A DNA stretch of 64,000 nt from Inonotus obliquus. Lineage: Eukaryota > Basidiomycota > Agaricomycetes > Hymenochaetales > Hymenochaetaceae. Of the stretch, positions 1-11,274 are shown in pieces. The notes under the pieces are model-generated. The model had not been told where the DNA came from. It saw only the letters and a list, made by a program, of their open reading frames with translations, and did not search any database. Made by a program: the position numbers and the translations under genes. The number at the start of each line of letters is the position of its first letter. The stretch's first letter is position 1. The DNA lies in the NCBI GenBank assembly GCA_032164295.1, contig JAJHTX010000011.1:310001-374000 (forward strand), written 5' to 3'.

Positions 1-1109
1 CTGGTCATCAATATTATGCACGATGTCTGATACTTCTTATTAGATAATCTGCAAGGTAGCACTTCACAACCTAAGGCTAAGGAATGATACTACCCGAGAA
101 TGCATGGTTCTGAGTACAATTGATGTAAACACTGTTATGATGTATGTCGTGCTCAATACAGTGTCCACCTTATTACTCGAGGGAGACCGCATTGCAGCAA
201 CCTATGTTCTGCATAATACGCTGTCCTGTGAAGGTGTTTTTGCGTAAGGTCTCATAGCAATCTGTGCATGGTGCTGTAATGAGAGAACACTAGTACTGGC
301 TTCATGAAGAGAGAGTCGGACGGCGAGACACAAAACTGGTTTTCCTAAAGCAACAATTATACTTGGATCTTGCATCTCTAGTGACGACACCATCACACCA
401 AGCGAAACGAGATAACCGCGAAGTTTACCCTCCCTTTCGTTAGCTCAATGATGACACATAGAAAACGATATTTGAACTGACTGACCTGATCCCTTGCCCT
501 TGCGAATGTTGAGTACCCCGTCATTTTAGGTGATAATATAGGTAGGTGATTTGCTTGTAGACCGAGTAGGACCGACGCCCGATCAGCGACCACGTGAGAC
601 ATCAAATTTTACCGATCCCGCTGCACCGCCTCAATTTCCGAATCCAGCTTCTTGCTATCCACGTTCCTAATCACTTCCCCACACATTCACATCGCATAGG
701 TACAGCACAAAGGGGCCATAGGTGTCTTGAGTGAGAGAAGAACAACTCACTGCCTCTCTTTACCTGCTTTTCTTTTCCTCGAAACCTATAATTTTCAAGA
801 GTAGGTAGTGGATGTCGATCCATAGGGTCGGGACTCGGCAAATAGTCCAGTGTTGGTCATAAGTCTTGCTTCCTTGGGCGCTCCTTACAATTCACTTTTT
901 GGGTTCTTGGAGTACACTGCATACTACGCATCTTACCAACGTGCGGTGCCTTTCCTATCCACTGTCCTCGCCATTGCATCGAGATCTTGGGCAGGGAAAC
1001 TATAAATCAAACGATAGTCGAGTGCGCGCCCAGGAACGTGGCATTTGCGCCTTCATAAACTTTCATTCGACTCAATCCGAAAAGTCCATCTTCAACTCGA
1101 GAAAACCTC
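1..1109. other. left-edge region without a supported gene
   Basis: Only short open frames occur here on either strand, none with recognisable motifs or a convincing chain of splice sites. The last few hundred bases before 1110 should hold the promoter and 5' leader of the downstream glycine-rich gene. A gene cut by the window edge cannot be excluded for the first few hundred bases. Confidence 0.5.
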
Positions 1110-2178
1110 ATGTTCATCCCATTCGTGTCTAAACCTTCGAACAAGAGAGTTCGTTATCGAAGGAAAGGTGGTGGGGGTGGTGGAAGAGGAGGAGGTGGTG
1201 GAGGAAGAAGTGGTGGTGGTTCAAGCAGCGGCAGGGGAGGAAGTACTGGCTCAAGCTCATCACGACCACCTGTTTCTATTGGCTCTGGAGCAAACACTGG
1301 GGGACGAACACAAGCTAGGTCGTATGGAAATGGTGGAATACCTGTGACAACAATACCGTCAGGTCAAATGTTCGCTGGTAGAACTCAAGGCGGAGGGACG
1401 CGGAATGACATCTACGGTTCTAGGTATGTGCTTTGAAGAATTTTGGGTGTTTGCGACAACGTGATTGTTGCTGACTTTGGTTTGCTAGGACATATGGAAG
1501 TGGATATCCTGGAATTCCATCCCGAGGTACTGCTGGTCTTGGTTTCCCATTTTTATTCTGGCCTGTTGTATGGGGATCAGCAGCTATAGGTGGCGCTGCG
1601 TATTTACATGGCTCTGAGGTGCGTCAGTACCTGCTCGAAAATTTCCGACCCTCTAACTCGCAGTTCTTCAATATCACCAGTATGGCGAACCTAACAATAG
1701 CTCACGACCCGGTGGCGAACTCACTACCGTACCTCTCTCTTCCATAACCGGAAACACGACACTACGTATTATCGCAGACAGGTCAACAGCAACTGACCTT
1801 CTCTCATCCATCGCATCCAACTGTACTTCCCATCTCGCTTCCAACTCTACCGGCAGCCAACAAGTTCTAACATTTAACCCGTCGAATAACTCGGTACCAA
1901 GACCAGAACAAGCTATCCAGTATTACAGGGCGAGTAGCATCGTGCTTACGCTTGATGGGTATAATAATACTGTGGCGTTGAACGAATCTGCGACACAGGA
2001 CGATGCGGACGTGCCATTACCTGGGTGGATCAATACGGACATGATCAATTGCGTCAATCAGACGATTGGAGAGGCTGCCCCGTTGATCGAAAACGGTGCT
2101 ACCCAACTATACTCGAACGGTTTCGGTACGGTGAGCCTGCTTTGGTCGGTGGTTTTCGTGATGAAGATTCTGCTATAA
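1110..2178 (+). CDS. glycine-rich membrane protein, uncharacterised
   Basis: I do not recognise a named family with certainty. The ATG at 1110 opens a basic stretch (KRVRYRRK) followed by a Gly/Ser-rich low-complexity region of about 50 residues. A first intron begins at GTATGTGC near 1425 and ends at TTTGCTAG near 1490. The next exon encodes a hydrophobic segment (GLGFPFFFWPVVWGSAAIGG) that looks like a single membrane helix. A second intron (about 1620-1663) leads to a Ser/Thr/Asn-rich part with several N-glycosylation sequons (NNS, NTT, NCT, NST). So I infer a short basic cytosolic tail and a luminal or extracellular C-terminal domain. The 3' end is uncertain: the unspliced frame stops at 2178 with a hydrophobic tail (VSLLWSVVFVMKILL), but a good donor at 2139 (GTGAGC) with an acceptor near 2306 would give another hydrophobic tail ending at 2382. 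Either tail could be a GPI signal or membrane anchor. Confidence 0.6.
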
Positions 2179-2667
2179 TGCTTCAATCGATTGACTCTTT
2201 CCCGTGATGGATTTTTGTCTTTGTATGATTTACCTTCGCATTTTTATTCATCCATCCACTTTCGGATCCTTCGACTTCGCGCTTTATACCCGTTATGCTA
2301 TCAGCAGCTTCACGATACAGCGTTGTTCTTCTTAGTTACTGTCCTCACCATACGAGTATGCGCTACTATCCTGGACGCTTGAGCATGTTTCTCACTGTAG
2401 CACTAATACTGTTATTCCAGGTAAAATCCTTTGATGTCGACGTGCTTTATTTTCCCTCCTATATAGTTTAGAGGAACATTATTTCACAAAGTATCTTGCC
2501 TCAGAATGTAGATTCAGCTCGGAAGTGTTTCTGTAAAGCAATGGCGTTCGCATGAGAAGCACCGTTCATCGCTGGCTGGTTTCGAAATCTCGCTTATATA
2601 ATACTGTCTGGAGATTCGATTTTTCTGTTATTTTTGCATCCGACCCCGTTCACCTACGTTAGTGACG

Positions 2668-4033
2668 ATGCTAGCTAACGTGTACCGTCACCGCCATCCA
2701 TGGCTAAACGGACTGCCATTCCTCCTTCCTCGTTGTGGGTTATCTGGTGTGCAAACACGTGGATACGCGCAGCGAAAAATAGCTCGTGCACAACGCTCGA
2801 CAGCTCAGCAGTCCACGACGAAACCTTCGCCGAAAGCGCAAGTTAAAAATCGATCTTTGCCTCCTTCTAGCTCCGCTTTGGATGCGAGGAAGAAGAATGT
2901 TGCTTCAGTGGGAGGAGCGGCTTCAAGCAAGGGAGTGGGAGTAGGATTACGAGCTGTTTCGGTGGATGATGAGAAGGAGTTTGCGAAGTTGAGGCAGGAG
3001 ACGGCGCTTAAGGAATTGGGGGAGAGTGGGGATTCGCTTGAGTTGGCGAGGCTTTCGCATGCTGCTGGTATGGATCCGTGGGGTACAAAGACTGCTCTTT
3101 TGGGTGAGTAATTATCATGTCCTCCCCAGGAAGAGTTGGGTTTCTGTTTCTGACTTTTTGTCAGACTTGCGAATACCACCTAAAATGACCAACCTACAAA
3201 CGACGAGAGAGATCTTCCGAAACGACATGCAGAACGTGCTAAGGTGCGTTTCTCTCAATCGTAACGATTCGATTTGTCACTTTGAGCTGAATATACGTAT
3301 GTATAAGCTAGCATGATACGACTGGCAGGCGACTTTGCTTTTCCTGGGATAGTAACTAGATGGTGGTTTAGTCCACAAATTTTCCGTGCCAAATCAACGA
3401 GTGATAAGGCTTGGGTCGCGCCGTTCAGGCTTGAGATGTTGGATGTGTATAAGAAGATTAATCGTGCCATTGCATCGTAAGTGTATTCACTCCCTCTTTT
3501 CATTTCGAGAAGCTAATTCTTGATTGTCTTCATCTCGTGGCTCTGTGGTTTTGATGAACGACAGTGGGGACATGAAAACTCTCAGGGAATTAACAGCCTA
3601 CGAATACCACTCTCATGCGCATGCCCTCCTCCAACGTAACCTACAACGAACGAAACGAACGGGTCTCACAGCTGACTGGTCCCTCCACTCCCTCCTCTCC
3701 CCCGTCAAAATTCTCTCCCTTCGCGCGTTCCCTCTATACAGTGCTCCTGAGGAACCGCGATACGGAAATCGTAACATCGTTCAAGCCCTAGTCCGCTTCG
3801 AGTCACTCCAAACTCTCGTTTTACGTGATGATAAAGGGAGGATTGTCAAACCTGACGGAAAGGTGGTTGAAAAGGAGGAAGAGGAGGCGGAGGCGGAGGG
3901 AGGATGGAAGCCAGATCCGAAGAGGGTATTGGAGTATCTGATTTTGGAGAATAAGATGTTTTATCCTGATGGATGGTATGTTAGGGACCAGGTGTTCGAA
4001 GGTGTTAAGCCCCACTTCAAAGAGGCCGTTTAA
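2668..4033 (+). CDS. MBA1: mitochondrial Mba1/mL45-like ribosome receptor (Tim44-like domain)
   Basis: Four exons give a protein of roughly 380 residues. The N terminus (MLANVYRHRHPW..., then TRGYAQRKIARAQR) is basic, lacks acidic residues and looks like a mitochondrial presequence. After an intron near 3108-3168 comes the segment DLRIPPKMTNLQTTREI, then after a further intron (about 3243-3314) a segment with WWFSPQIFRAKSTSDKAW, and a last exon with the ELTAYEYHSHA stretch and a C-terminal VLEYLILENKMFYPDGWYVRDQ. This order and the tryptophan- and tyrosine-rich C terminus match the Tim44-like fold of the fungal Mba1 / ribosomal protein mL45 family, which holds the mitoribosome at the inner membrane during co-translational insertion. 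The symbol is by homology; the protein could be annotated as L45-like. An acidic insert (EEEEAEAEGG) is a local peculiarity. The upstream GTG at 2662 is not needed, as the ATG at 2668 starts the presequence. Confidence 0.8.
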
Positions 4034-4189
4034 GCGTCTGACGGACGTGCCTTGTGCTGGGTGCTTGGATGAAGCAAGACAGACGTTGATTATATTTGCT
4101 AGCTAATTCGACATGAATGCCATCCACTATGGATAATCCATCGCACTGGAAACGAAACGCCATGCTATCGGATATAATATACAATGGAA

Positions 4190-5561
4190 CTATAATTCCG
4201 AGTGTTGAAGAGCTGAGGAAACCGTCTCTGATAAAGTATTCAGAGAGGTCGTGGCTATCGTAGTAGTGGTCGTGGTCAATGATGATGAAAGCGAATCTAA
4301 GCTAGCGCAGGCGGTAGCCGACTCGGCTACTGATGATAACGGAGAAGAATCGACTGCCTCCAACACCTCGTTCGTAAAATCAGCGAGTGTCGATGAAGCT
4401 TCCGCCAATACACTTGATACGGTCCCTTTAATCACTTGCGTCCCACTCTTCACAAAGCCCACCACCGTCACACTCTCCTTTTCTACAATCCCCTCCATTT
4501 TCTCCACCGTGGCATTCCCTCCATATCCAAAATTTGGTAATGGCACATATCGGGTCCACCAAAACGCTAACCTCACACCTCGATCCAGTATTCGCTGTTT
4601 GATTATGAAGAGTACGACGAGGAAGAAGAATGTTAGAGATGCGAGGATGAGGAGTCGATCTAGCCAGTCAGCTCGTTCGAGTGCTGTGATGAGTTGTTTC
4701 GAGGTGTGGGCTGCGGAGGAAAGGATATCGTGTTGTGTCGACGTTGCACGGAGGGTTGCGGTGCTTTGTTCTGGTGCACGGAGGAAATGAAGGTCAGCTT
4801 CACATCCTGTAAAGTGGTAGATAGACGCAAAATGAGAACGAACCGAGAATTTGGTGGGATACCACAGAGCGCTCGAGTTCGCTCTGCATAAGCCCTATCG
4901 TTCGTCGAAGTGCTTCAGTTACATCGTTGCTTGCTTTCATAAGCGCATCGTCGCTTCAAATGTATATGTCAGTCTTCACTCTTAGACAGTAACGGTGTAA
5001 TTTGGCGATACATACGTTGCTTTCTCTTCAACGTTTCTCGAGTCTGGGGGTGACACTGCTCCAGCAAACAGTTCCTGACGGTGGGACTTTGCTTGTGAGT
5101 CGATCGTCTTCTTGGAATGTAAGAGTGCTGAGCGCATGTCTTTTCGTATCCTATTAGCATTCATAATCGTTCGAATAAGGCATAAGTGGGTAGACGCAGG
5201 CATAGAGCACACACCTTGTAGAAGACTCGCGAAACTCCTCGACCAGCTGTTGAACTGCTAGACGTTCAGTCTTTCTTGGTACATCCTCAGCGCGTATCTC
5301 CAGAATCTAAGCGTACAGAGACAAACGACATCAATCTCAAGCAATCCTCTATAGACACAAATAAAAGTTCACCTCAGTCTGTTTCCCAAAAGAATCCAAA
5401 TCCTCCTTAAGCTCCGCCGCGAGCCTCTGCTGAACCGACAAGGGGCCCTTGCAATCTCGTAACCTTGGTACTTGGTAATCTATTAGATCTTTCTCTCTTC
5501 TTTGTAAGTTGTCAATGAGCGCTTTTATCTCTTCGTCAAGAATCTGCGGGACGGGTGCCAT
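4190..5561 (-). CDS. SEC20: SEC20 (BNIP1-type) ER SNARE protein
   Basis: Read on the minus strand, exons join an N-terminal helical part (MAPVPQILDEEIKALIDNLQ from 5561), a conserved segment IRKDMRSALLHSKKTI near 5150, and a C-terminal exon with the SNARE-like helix (HTSKQLITALERADWLDRLL) directly followed by a membrane segment (ILASLTFFFLVVLFIIKQRI). That junction is diagnostic for the Sec20 domain. Sec20 is a Q-SNARE subunit of the ER complex with Ufe1 and Use1 and binds Dsl1 for fusion of Golgi-derived COPI vesicles. After the membrane helix there is an unusually long Ser/Thr-rich luminal tail of about 130 residues ending in HSEL, comparable with the C-terminal HDEL known from yeast Sec20. 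At least four short introns are present (for example donor GTGAAC near 5372 and acceptors near 5300). It is divergent from the monooxygenase gene with about 255 bases between start codons. Confidence 0.9.
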
Positions 5562-5816
5562 GATTTATATAAACAAGTCTGTTAATCAGTTTGTTTGGTG
5601 TGCTGGACTGGAGAGGAAGAGTGGATCACGTGTAAGAAACGCGGTTTATGAACGCGAAATTGACCTGCCCTGAACTACACCAGATGACGTGAGATGTAGT
5701 GATCAACTTCTGTTTCCGTCCGAGATACGGCGAAGCATGAAAAAAATGAAACGACGATAAACACAAGTAGACGCGGAGTTGATCCCTTCTCTGTACGTAC
5801 TTTCTGTATATCCGAA

Positions 5817-7544
5817 ATGTCTCGACATCAACGTGAGTAACGTATTTTACTTCCATTGTTGTCTATACTGTTCGACTTTGATATACCGATAGGACTTAAG
5901 ATATGCATCATTGGAGGAGGCGCTTCAGGTCTAGCAGTAACGAAAGTCATCAAAGATTCCATCCAGTTCAAATCCGGTCTTTGGTCTATCGATGTTTTCG
6001 AGGAACGTGAAGGAATAGGTGGAACCTGGTGAGTATCCGAATGGCGAGTAGGAAGCATTCCGTGTCGTAGCCAGTTCACCTCTAACTCGGCGCTGCTCAG
6101 GTTGCCTGACCCGAATGTAGGCAGAGATGTCCCTCCTGCGACTCCGATGTACGATTCTGTCATTACGAATCTTCCTCATCCTATAATGTGTTACTCGAGC
6201 TTCTGGTTTCCGCCTTCAACACCTTTGTTCCCCAAAGCGAGCGTTGTGCAGGATTATCTCCGCGCATATGCGAAGAAGTTCGACCTCCTAACTCATATAC
6301 ATTCCAATACAAGCGTAGCATCGGCAGTTTGGACGGGAAAGAGTTGGAGTGTAACAGTCCATATCTCCGACTCGGGAGCACCGGAACATATAATTACACG
6401 GGAACACTCTTTCGATAAACTCATAGTCGCAACAGGACACTATCATTATCCCTTCTTCCCTTCTATCCCGGGTCTTTCTTCTTGGCGCACCGCGGGTCGC
6501 GTTACTCATTCCGCATGGTACCGCAAGCCCGTACACGTCGGTGACAAGGTCCTCGTCGTCGGAGGTGGATATAGTGGCATCGACATCGCGGAGGAGATGA
6601 GTACCGTTTGTAAGACTCTTATCCACGCTGCACCATATTCGGTTGTGGAGAGTCATGCAAATATCGTCGTAAACGCGTCAAGACTCGTGAGGCTTTCGGA
6701 TCTCGATGATGATAACGGGAGTGGTCGAATAGCGTACTTCGAAGACGGGTCTACGGAATCAGACATAGATCACATATTCCTCGCAACAGGTTACATCCTT
6801 TCGTATCCATTCCTCAAACCCCCGCAACTAGTAACCTCACCACCTAACGCACCGATTCATCCACTCACCCCATCGGATCCACTCCCCGACCATCTACACA
6901 ATAGCGAACAACATATTTTCCCGCTCGCCAAGTTCTTGTTCCCTCTCTCAAAAGACTTCCCACCCGAAAGTGCGGCATTTGTAGGGTTACCGATCAAAAT
7001 CGCTCCTCTACCTTTGTTCGAAGCTCAGGCACACGCTATCGTCCGCGTGTTTGCTGATCCAGGGGCTTTAGATGTTCAAGCAGAGATTGAAACCATCCAT
7101 AGACGCCTGGCATCCATCCGCTCCAATCCTGATAACACCGCTAACACTCCCTCTCAACCCACCTTAGAATCATCTTCGTCGATCTTAGCGGACAGCTTAA
7201 TCGCACGCTCATGGCACATTTTTAAAGGACGCGAGCAATTCAACTACCGCGATTCCTTACACCTCTTTTCCGGCCTTACATCAGAAGAGTGGAAAGTACC
7301 CGAATGGGTTAAAGTTGCGTATGAGAATATGGTGGATCTGAGAAAGCTGTGGAAGGAATTGGTGGAGAAGGGCGAGGACGAGAAGTGGTGGAAAGGTATT
7401 GGCGAGAAGGGCGGAGAGGAAGGGAAGGAGGAGTGGGTGAGGGTTATGACGGAGTTGATTGAGATAGTGAAAAGCCGGAAGGTGATGCAAGAGAATGGGA
7501 TAGGTGGAGGGGAAGCTGGAGTTGAACCTGAGAAAGTCGTTTAG
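5817..7544 (+). CDS. flavin-containing monooxygenase (FMO-like)
   Basis: Exon 1 is only 16 bases (5817-5832, MSRHQ), exon 2 runs 5893-6028 and exon 3 from 6101 to the stop at 7544. The joined frame places the FAD-binding GxGxxG at residues 9-16 (IIGGGASGLA) and continues in frame into TWLPDPNVGRDVPP. A second dinucleotide site (VVGGGYSGIDIAEEM) for NADPH follows near residue 215. The FMO fingerprint appears as GRVTHSAWYRKP, and the ATGxxxxxPFL motif as LATGYILSYPF. These are the hallmarks of group B flavoprotein monooxygenases that oxygenate N- or S-containing substrates or act as Baeyer-Villiger enzymes. The substrate cannot be told from sequence. The C-terminal part carries a Lys/Glu-rich tail (KELVEKGEDEKWWKG...) that is longer than the catalytic core needs. 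It converges with the alpha-galactosidase gene with about 260 bases between stops. Confidence 0.88.
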
Positions 7545-7803
7545 GCGCATGGATTGCTTTCTGATGATCAGTTTGTCATTTGTGGTGTCTCGCAAAATGT
7601 AGATCAGGAATAGAATAGTGGTGCATGTATATACTTTGCAACTCAAGGATTACGTATTTTCAACCGGATCGTTCGTCTTGCGGAAACTCAGATACTACCG
7701 CTCAACTTGTCGCCAAATCACTTCGTATGTCACCCTCACCCAGAGTTTTATTCCGTGATTGCAATGTCTATTTGTTCACTATTTGTTACAAGATGTATAT
7801 TCT

Positions 7804-9487
7804 TTACAACTCTTGATGCTTCAGCTCCCGTCCGGAAGAAGTCTGCCGTCTCAACCTGAAGGCACCAATACCATGTCTAGGCACAGTAGCAGTCAAAGCT
7901 CCTCTCGGCTCAATAACACCAACCTTCTTCCCTAGCAGCTCAGGCAGTCCCTGCTCCAACCCAGCAGCATATCCTCCATTCGCCGTCGCGTTATATTGCG
8001 AGTCGATGCCAATAGCGTTCGGATCAGTAGTCGTACCATTACCCGAATCAGTCTGATTTTGGTTGTTCGCAGCGGCGATGATTTGCGCAGCAGTATTGTT
8101 ATCCATCCTATTCCCCCAAAGGTCATACACGTCCCATGTTTCGCTCGCCTGAGGAGGGTTTCCAAGCGGCGACGAGTCCCAGAAAATATCAACAAGAGTC
8201 GCATTCATTTCGCGTTCAGAGTTTCCTGCATTTAACAATGCGACGAATTGATCCCCTCCTGAGAGTGACGCGCTCCACAATTGGATTTCGCCCTGACCGA
8301 AATCATCTGTATCACCGACGAAGTAACGCCAGCGGCGGAAGACTGGACGTGAGCCTGGGTCTTGGGAGATTGCGAGGATCGCGGTGTTGGATAAGATGGA
8401 AAGCGTTTGGGGTGTTATGACACGTAGGTCATTGCCCATTATAAGGGGTGATTTGACAGCAGCCCACATAGTGAAGTGGGCTTTGTACTCTTCATCCGTC
8501 ATCCCTCCATTTCCAACCTCTGAAGACAAACGTGCAATTAAGGACTTCTGTATGGAGTTTGAAGATTAACGAATGAGTTACCGAGCATATCCAAATCGTT
8601 CCAAGCACCAGTGACCCCCTTGTCTGGGAAGCTCGCAAGCTTGTTCAGGACATTCATCATGGAGCACTTGAAGCCAGGTAAAGCGCAGTCGAGTCCTTGC
8701 TCTTCTGAGCAGGGACATGCTTGATCTGGCCTATCGAAGTGATCATAGATATCGCCTGTTATGCGCCAGGAATTCGCGACTGTTTGTGCCCAAGCCCAGG
8801 GACGATCCTCTCCCCAATTGCACATCGAGTAGAGTATGGGCCTGCCGGTTGCATTGAGCGCATCGGCCATTACCCTGTAGCGATCGGACGTTATAAGGGG
8901 CGTCCCTGACTGACCCTCGTTGTAGCAATTGTCGTATTTCAAGTAATCAACCTGATGAGTATTGCTCATGTCAATAGGAACAATATGTTTGCATGAAACG
9001 ACCTACACCCCAACTAGCCCAGGTCTGAGCGTCTAGTGTTTCATATCCTAGGGATCCAGCGAAACGAGCACAGGTGAGGGAACCTGCGTCCGAATAAATT
9101 CCAAACCCGAGGCCCAGATCATGAAGCTCATCAGCTACTATTGCAACCCCTCTCGGAAACTTCGTCGTGTCAGCCTGCAAGTGTCCGCTTCCGTTGCGTC
9201 CAGCTGACCAGCAGTCATCCTGTAAAACATATGTGTAACCGAGATCTCTGAGTCCCAAGCTAACCATCAACCGGCCCGTTGATAGGAGTAAATCTTCACT
9301 GCTGTCGCATCCAAACGAGTTCCAGGTATTCTTTTACTTCAAGTCAGCAAACATACTAAACAGAGGGCTTGCGGTAGGTACGCACCCAACCCATCTGTGG
9401 TGTAACAGCCAGACCATTGTCCGCCGCCTTTGACAGATCAAGGATCAAGGAGAAATAGATCAAAATAGGTGCCACCTCTCGCCTCAT
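7804..9487 (-). CDS. alpha-galactosidase, glycoside hydrolase family 27
   Basis: The minus-strand ATG at 9487 begins a secretion signal (MRREVAPILIYFSLILDLSK), then AADNGLAVTPQMGW|NTWNSFGC, the GH27 N-terminal signature interrupted by an intron at 9385. LRDLGYTYVLQDDCWS and YSDAGSLTC follow. The nucleophile motif is LKYDNCYN and the acid/base motif is GAWNDLDML; both aspartates are present. A C-terminal beta-domain follows from about 8529. The enzyme should release terminal alpha-linked galactose from oligosaccharides and galactomannan in the secretory route or outside the cell. Sequons (NGS, NAT, NQT, NGT, NAT) suggest N-glycosylation. The protein ends in KHQEL, close to an HDEL-type ER-retrieval signal, which is unusual for a secreted glycosidase. 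The N-terminal methionine chosen is the second in its frame because it directly precedes the signal peptide. Confidence 0.92.
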
Positions 9488-11274
9488 AGTATGAAGATAA
9501 ATCTGGAGATACTGCTTTGACCTCTGGTTTTCGAGCCGCCCTTTTAACCTGGACAAGTCCTATGAAGTCATATGACAAAAATCGCCCCGCACATTTTGAC
9601 GTGAAAAATGAACAAAGCGGCCATTCGAGGTGAAAGTGCGGATTTCTCGCCCCGTGAAGTTAGGTGGTATGTTGCAGCTGACCAGTTTCTAATGGAATGG
9701 AAGAGAAAGACTCGGCGCGCATTTTGATGATGGGTTCGGGCGATCATACTTACATACCAAAATAAGCATCGGAGTTCGAAATGGGCTCAACTTCTTGTGC
9801 TGCTTTCTATCCTGCAAACCTGCAAAGCCAAAGCAATGACTATGGATTACTCGGATCATCGTGGACGAAGTCGCGCCCTATTGTTATAGCTCTCATGGGA
9901 CCTTCACGCCATCGCAAAGGCTGCCTGTTCCAATTGTAAATTCTTCCGCGCCCAAACGACATGTCGGCATTCTTTGATACCCTGAGCGGCCCCTACGCTT
10001 GTCTTTCCTGAAGCTAACTGTGCCTTTCTGGAGAAGTATCGTGCTCGTGACTTTCTCTCCGCAAAGCCTTGAGTAGAGCAACACAGGAGACTTATGCGGC
10101 CGTCGACCCAGGACGCGCGCATACTCAAAAAAACCCGAAGTTCAAGGAAGCATGGGATCCAAAGTTGTGAGTGCGTCCTTGCAGCATTGACACAACCCAG
10201 CAGTGGAAAGCCGTCCGCGATGTGCGAAAATGATTCAAGCGGTAAGGGGAGTGGGATTAGGATTAGGCCATGGTCGAGGACGAACTTCAATGGTTGCGAG
10301 CTGACGCGTTATGTACGTCCTTCAAGTGAGTCGCAATTACATAGCGAAGCTGGAAGCACTAAAGCTTACATTCTGCATGAAAGAAAAGAGCAAGTTCTTT
10401 GACGGACCTTAGTATATTCATACTTTTGGTCGCAACACTCAAGTAGTTCGCCAGGACCAGTTCAAAATGATCACCGCTTGAGTACATAGACCACCAACAC
10501 ATCCGAATCCTGACAAAGGAGAGCATCACGAGCATCCAAAAAGAAGCCAGGAACAACCTTCCATGCTGGGCGCATATCTGCACGATCCCATTCAGCTCAG
10601 TGACCTTTCTTAGCTTTCAGGCTCCGCCGTTAATCCGTCTACCGAGTTCAGACCTCTGCTGCATCATGACGAGAAGATCTAGCGCCAGCTTCCAACTTTC
10701 TTCCCCACTTTCTCGTTTCGCTCTTTCATCCGCAGTTTTAGAGAAGACTCTGTTTCTAGAATATAGCAAGCCGATGGGATCGCACAGTGAACGCGGAGTA
10801 TTTTGCCTCCGGATCCGGCATCAATCGCGAGTGGTCCGGTAGCTAGTGGCTATCTTAAAGTAACAGCAACATTGATGGCATTCCTCCAATTTACTAGTGT
10901 CTAAACGCCAACCTAATAGGTCCGAAAGTTCTAGAGACGCGTGTTTTTGTTCTATGCCAACACTTAGCAGACTCGGAGAACAATCGGCATGTCGGCGAAC
11001 GCAGCAGATAATAATCACGCACCGTGCTCATCGCAGTCCGGAACTTCTCGTGATAAACAAGATAGAACATCATATGGTTTCTTCACGTTTCGGAAGAATT
11101 CACGGGGATTCTCTCTGGAGAATACAGGAGAATACGTATAAGAAAAGCTATATTTAAAGTCTGATCTCACCTTTTCTCCATCATTTCTTGTTGGCCATCA
11201 CTGGCATTTCTCACAGCTAACTGGGTCGAACCCGGGTCAATTCCTTGGAAGATCTCCGATACGGACCTCAGAGA
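9488..11274. other. 1.8-kb intergenic region, no supported gene
   Basis: The stretch separates the 5' ends of the alpha-galactosidase and the first methyltransferase, so it should contain both promoters. Open frames on both strands are short and lack domain motifs. A plus-strand stretch near 9915-10080 reads as a cysteine-containing peptide (CSNCKFFRAQTTC) but is broken by stops, so it may be a decayed gene or chance. Confidence 0.45.

Noticed and set aside
1045..1347. 100-codon frame overlapping the glycine-rich gene with a Val/Glu-rich run
   Set aside because: It is the same GGT/GGA repeat read in another frame.
9904..10402. Overlapping open frames of 102 and 128 codons on both strands, with a CSNCKFFRAQTTC text
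   Set aside because: The cysteine spacing does not match Zn2Cys6 or another known finger, and stops break the frame.
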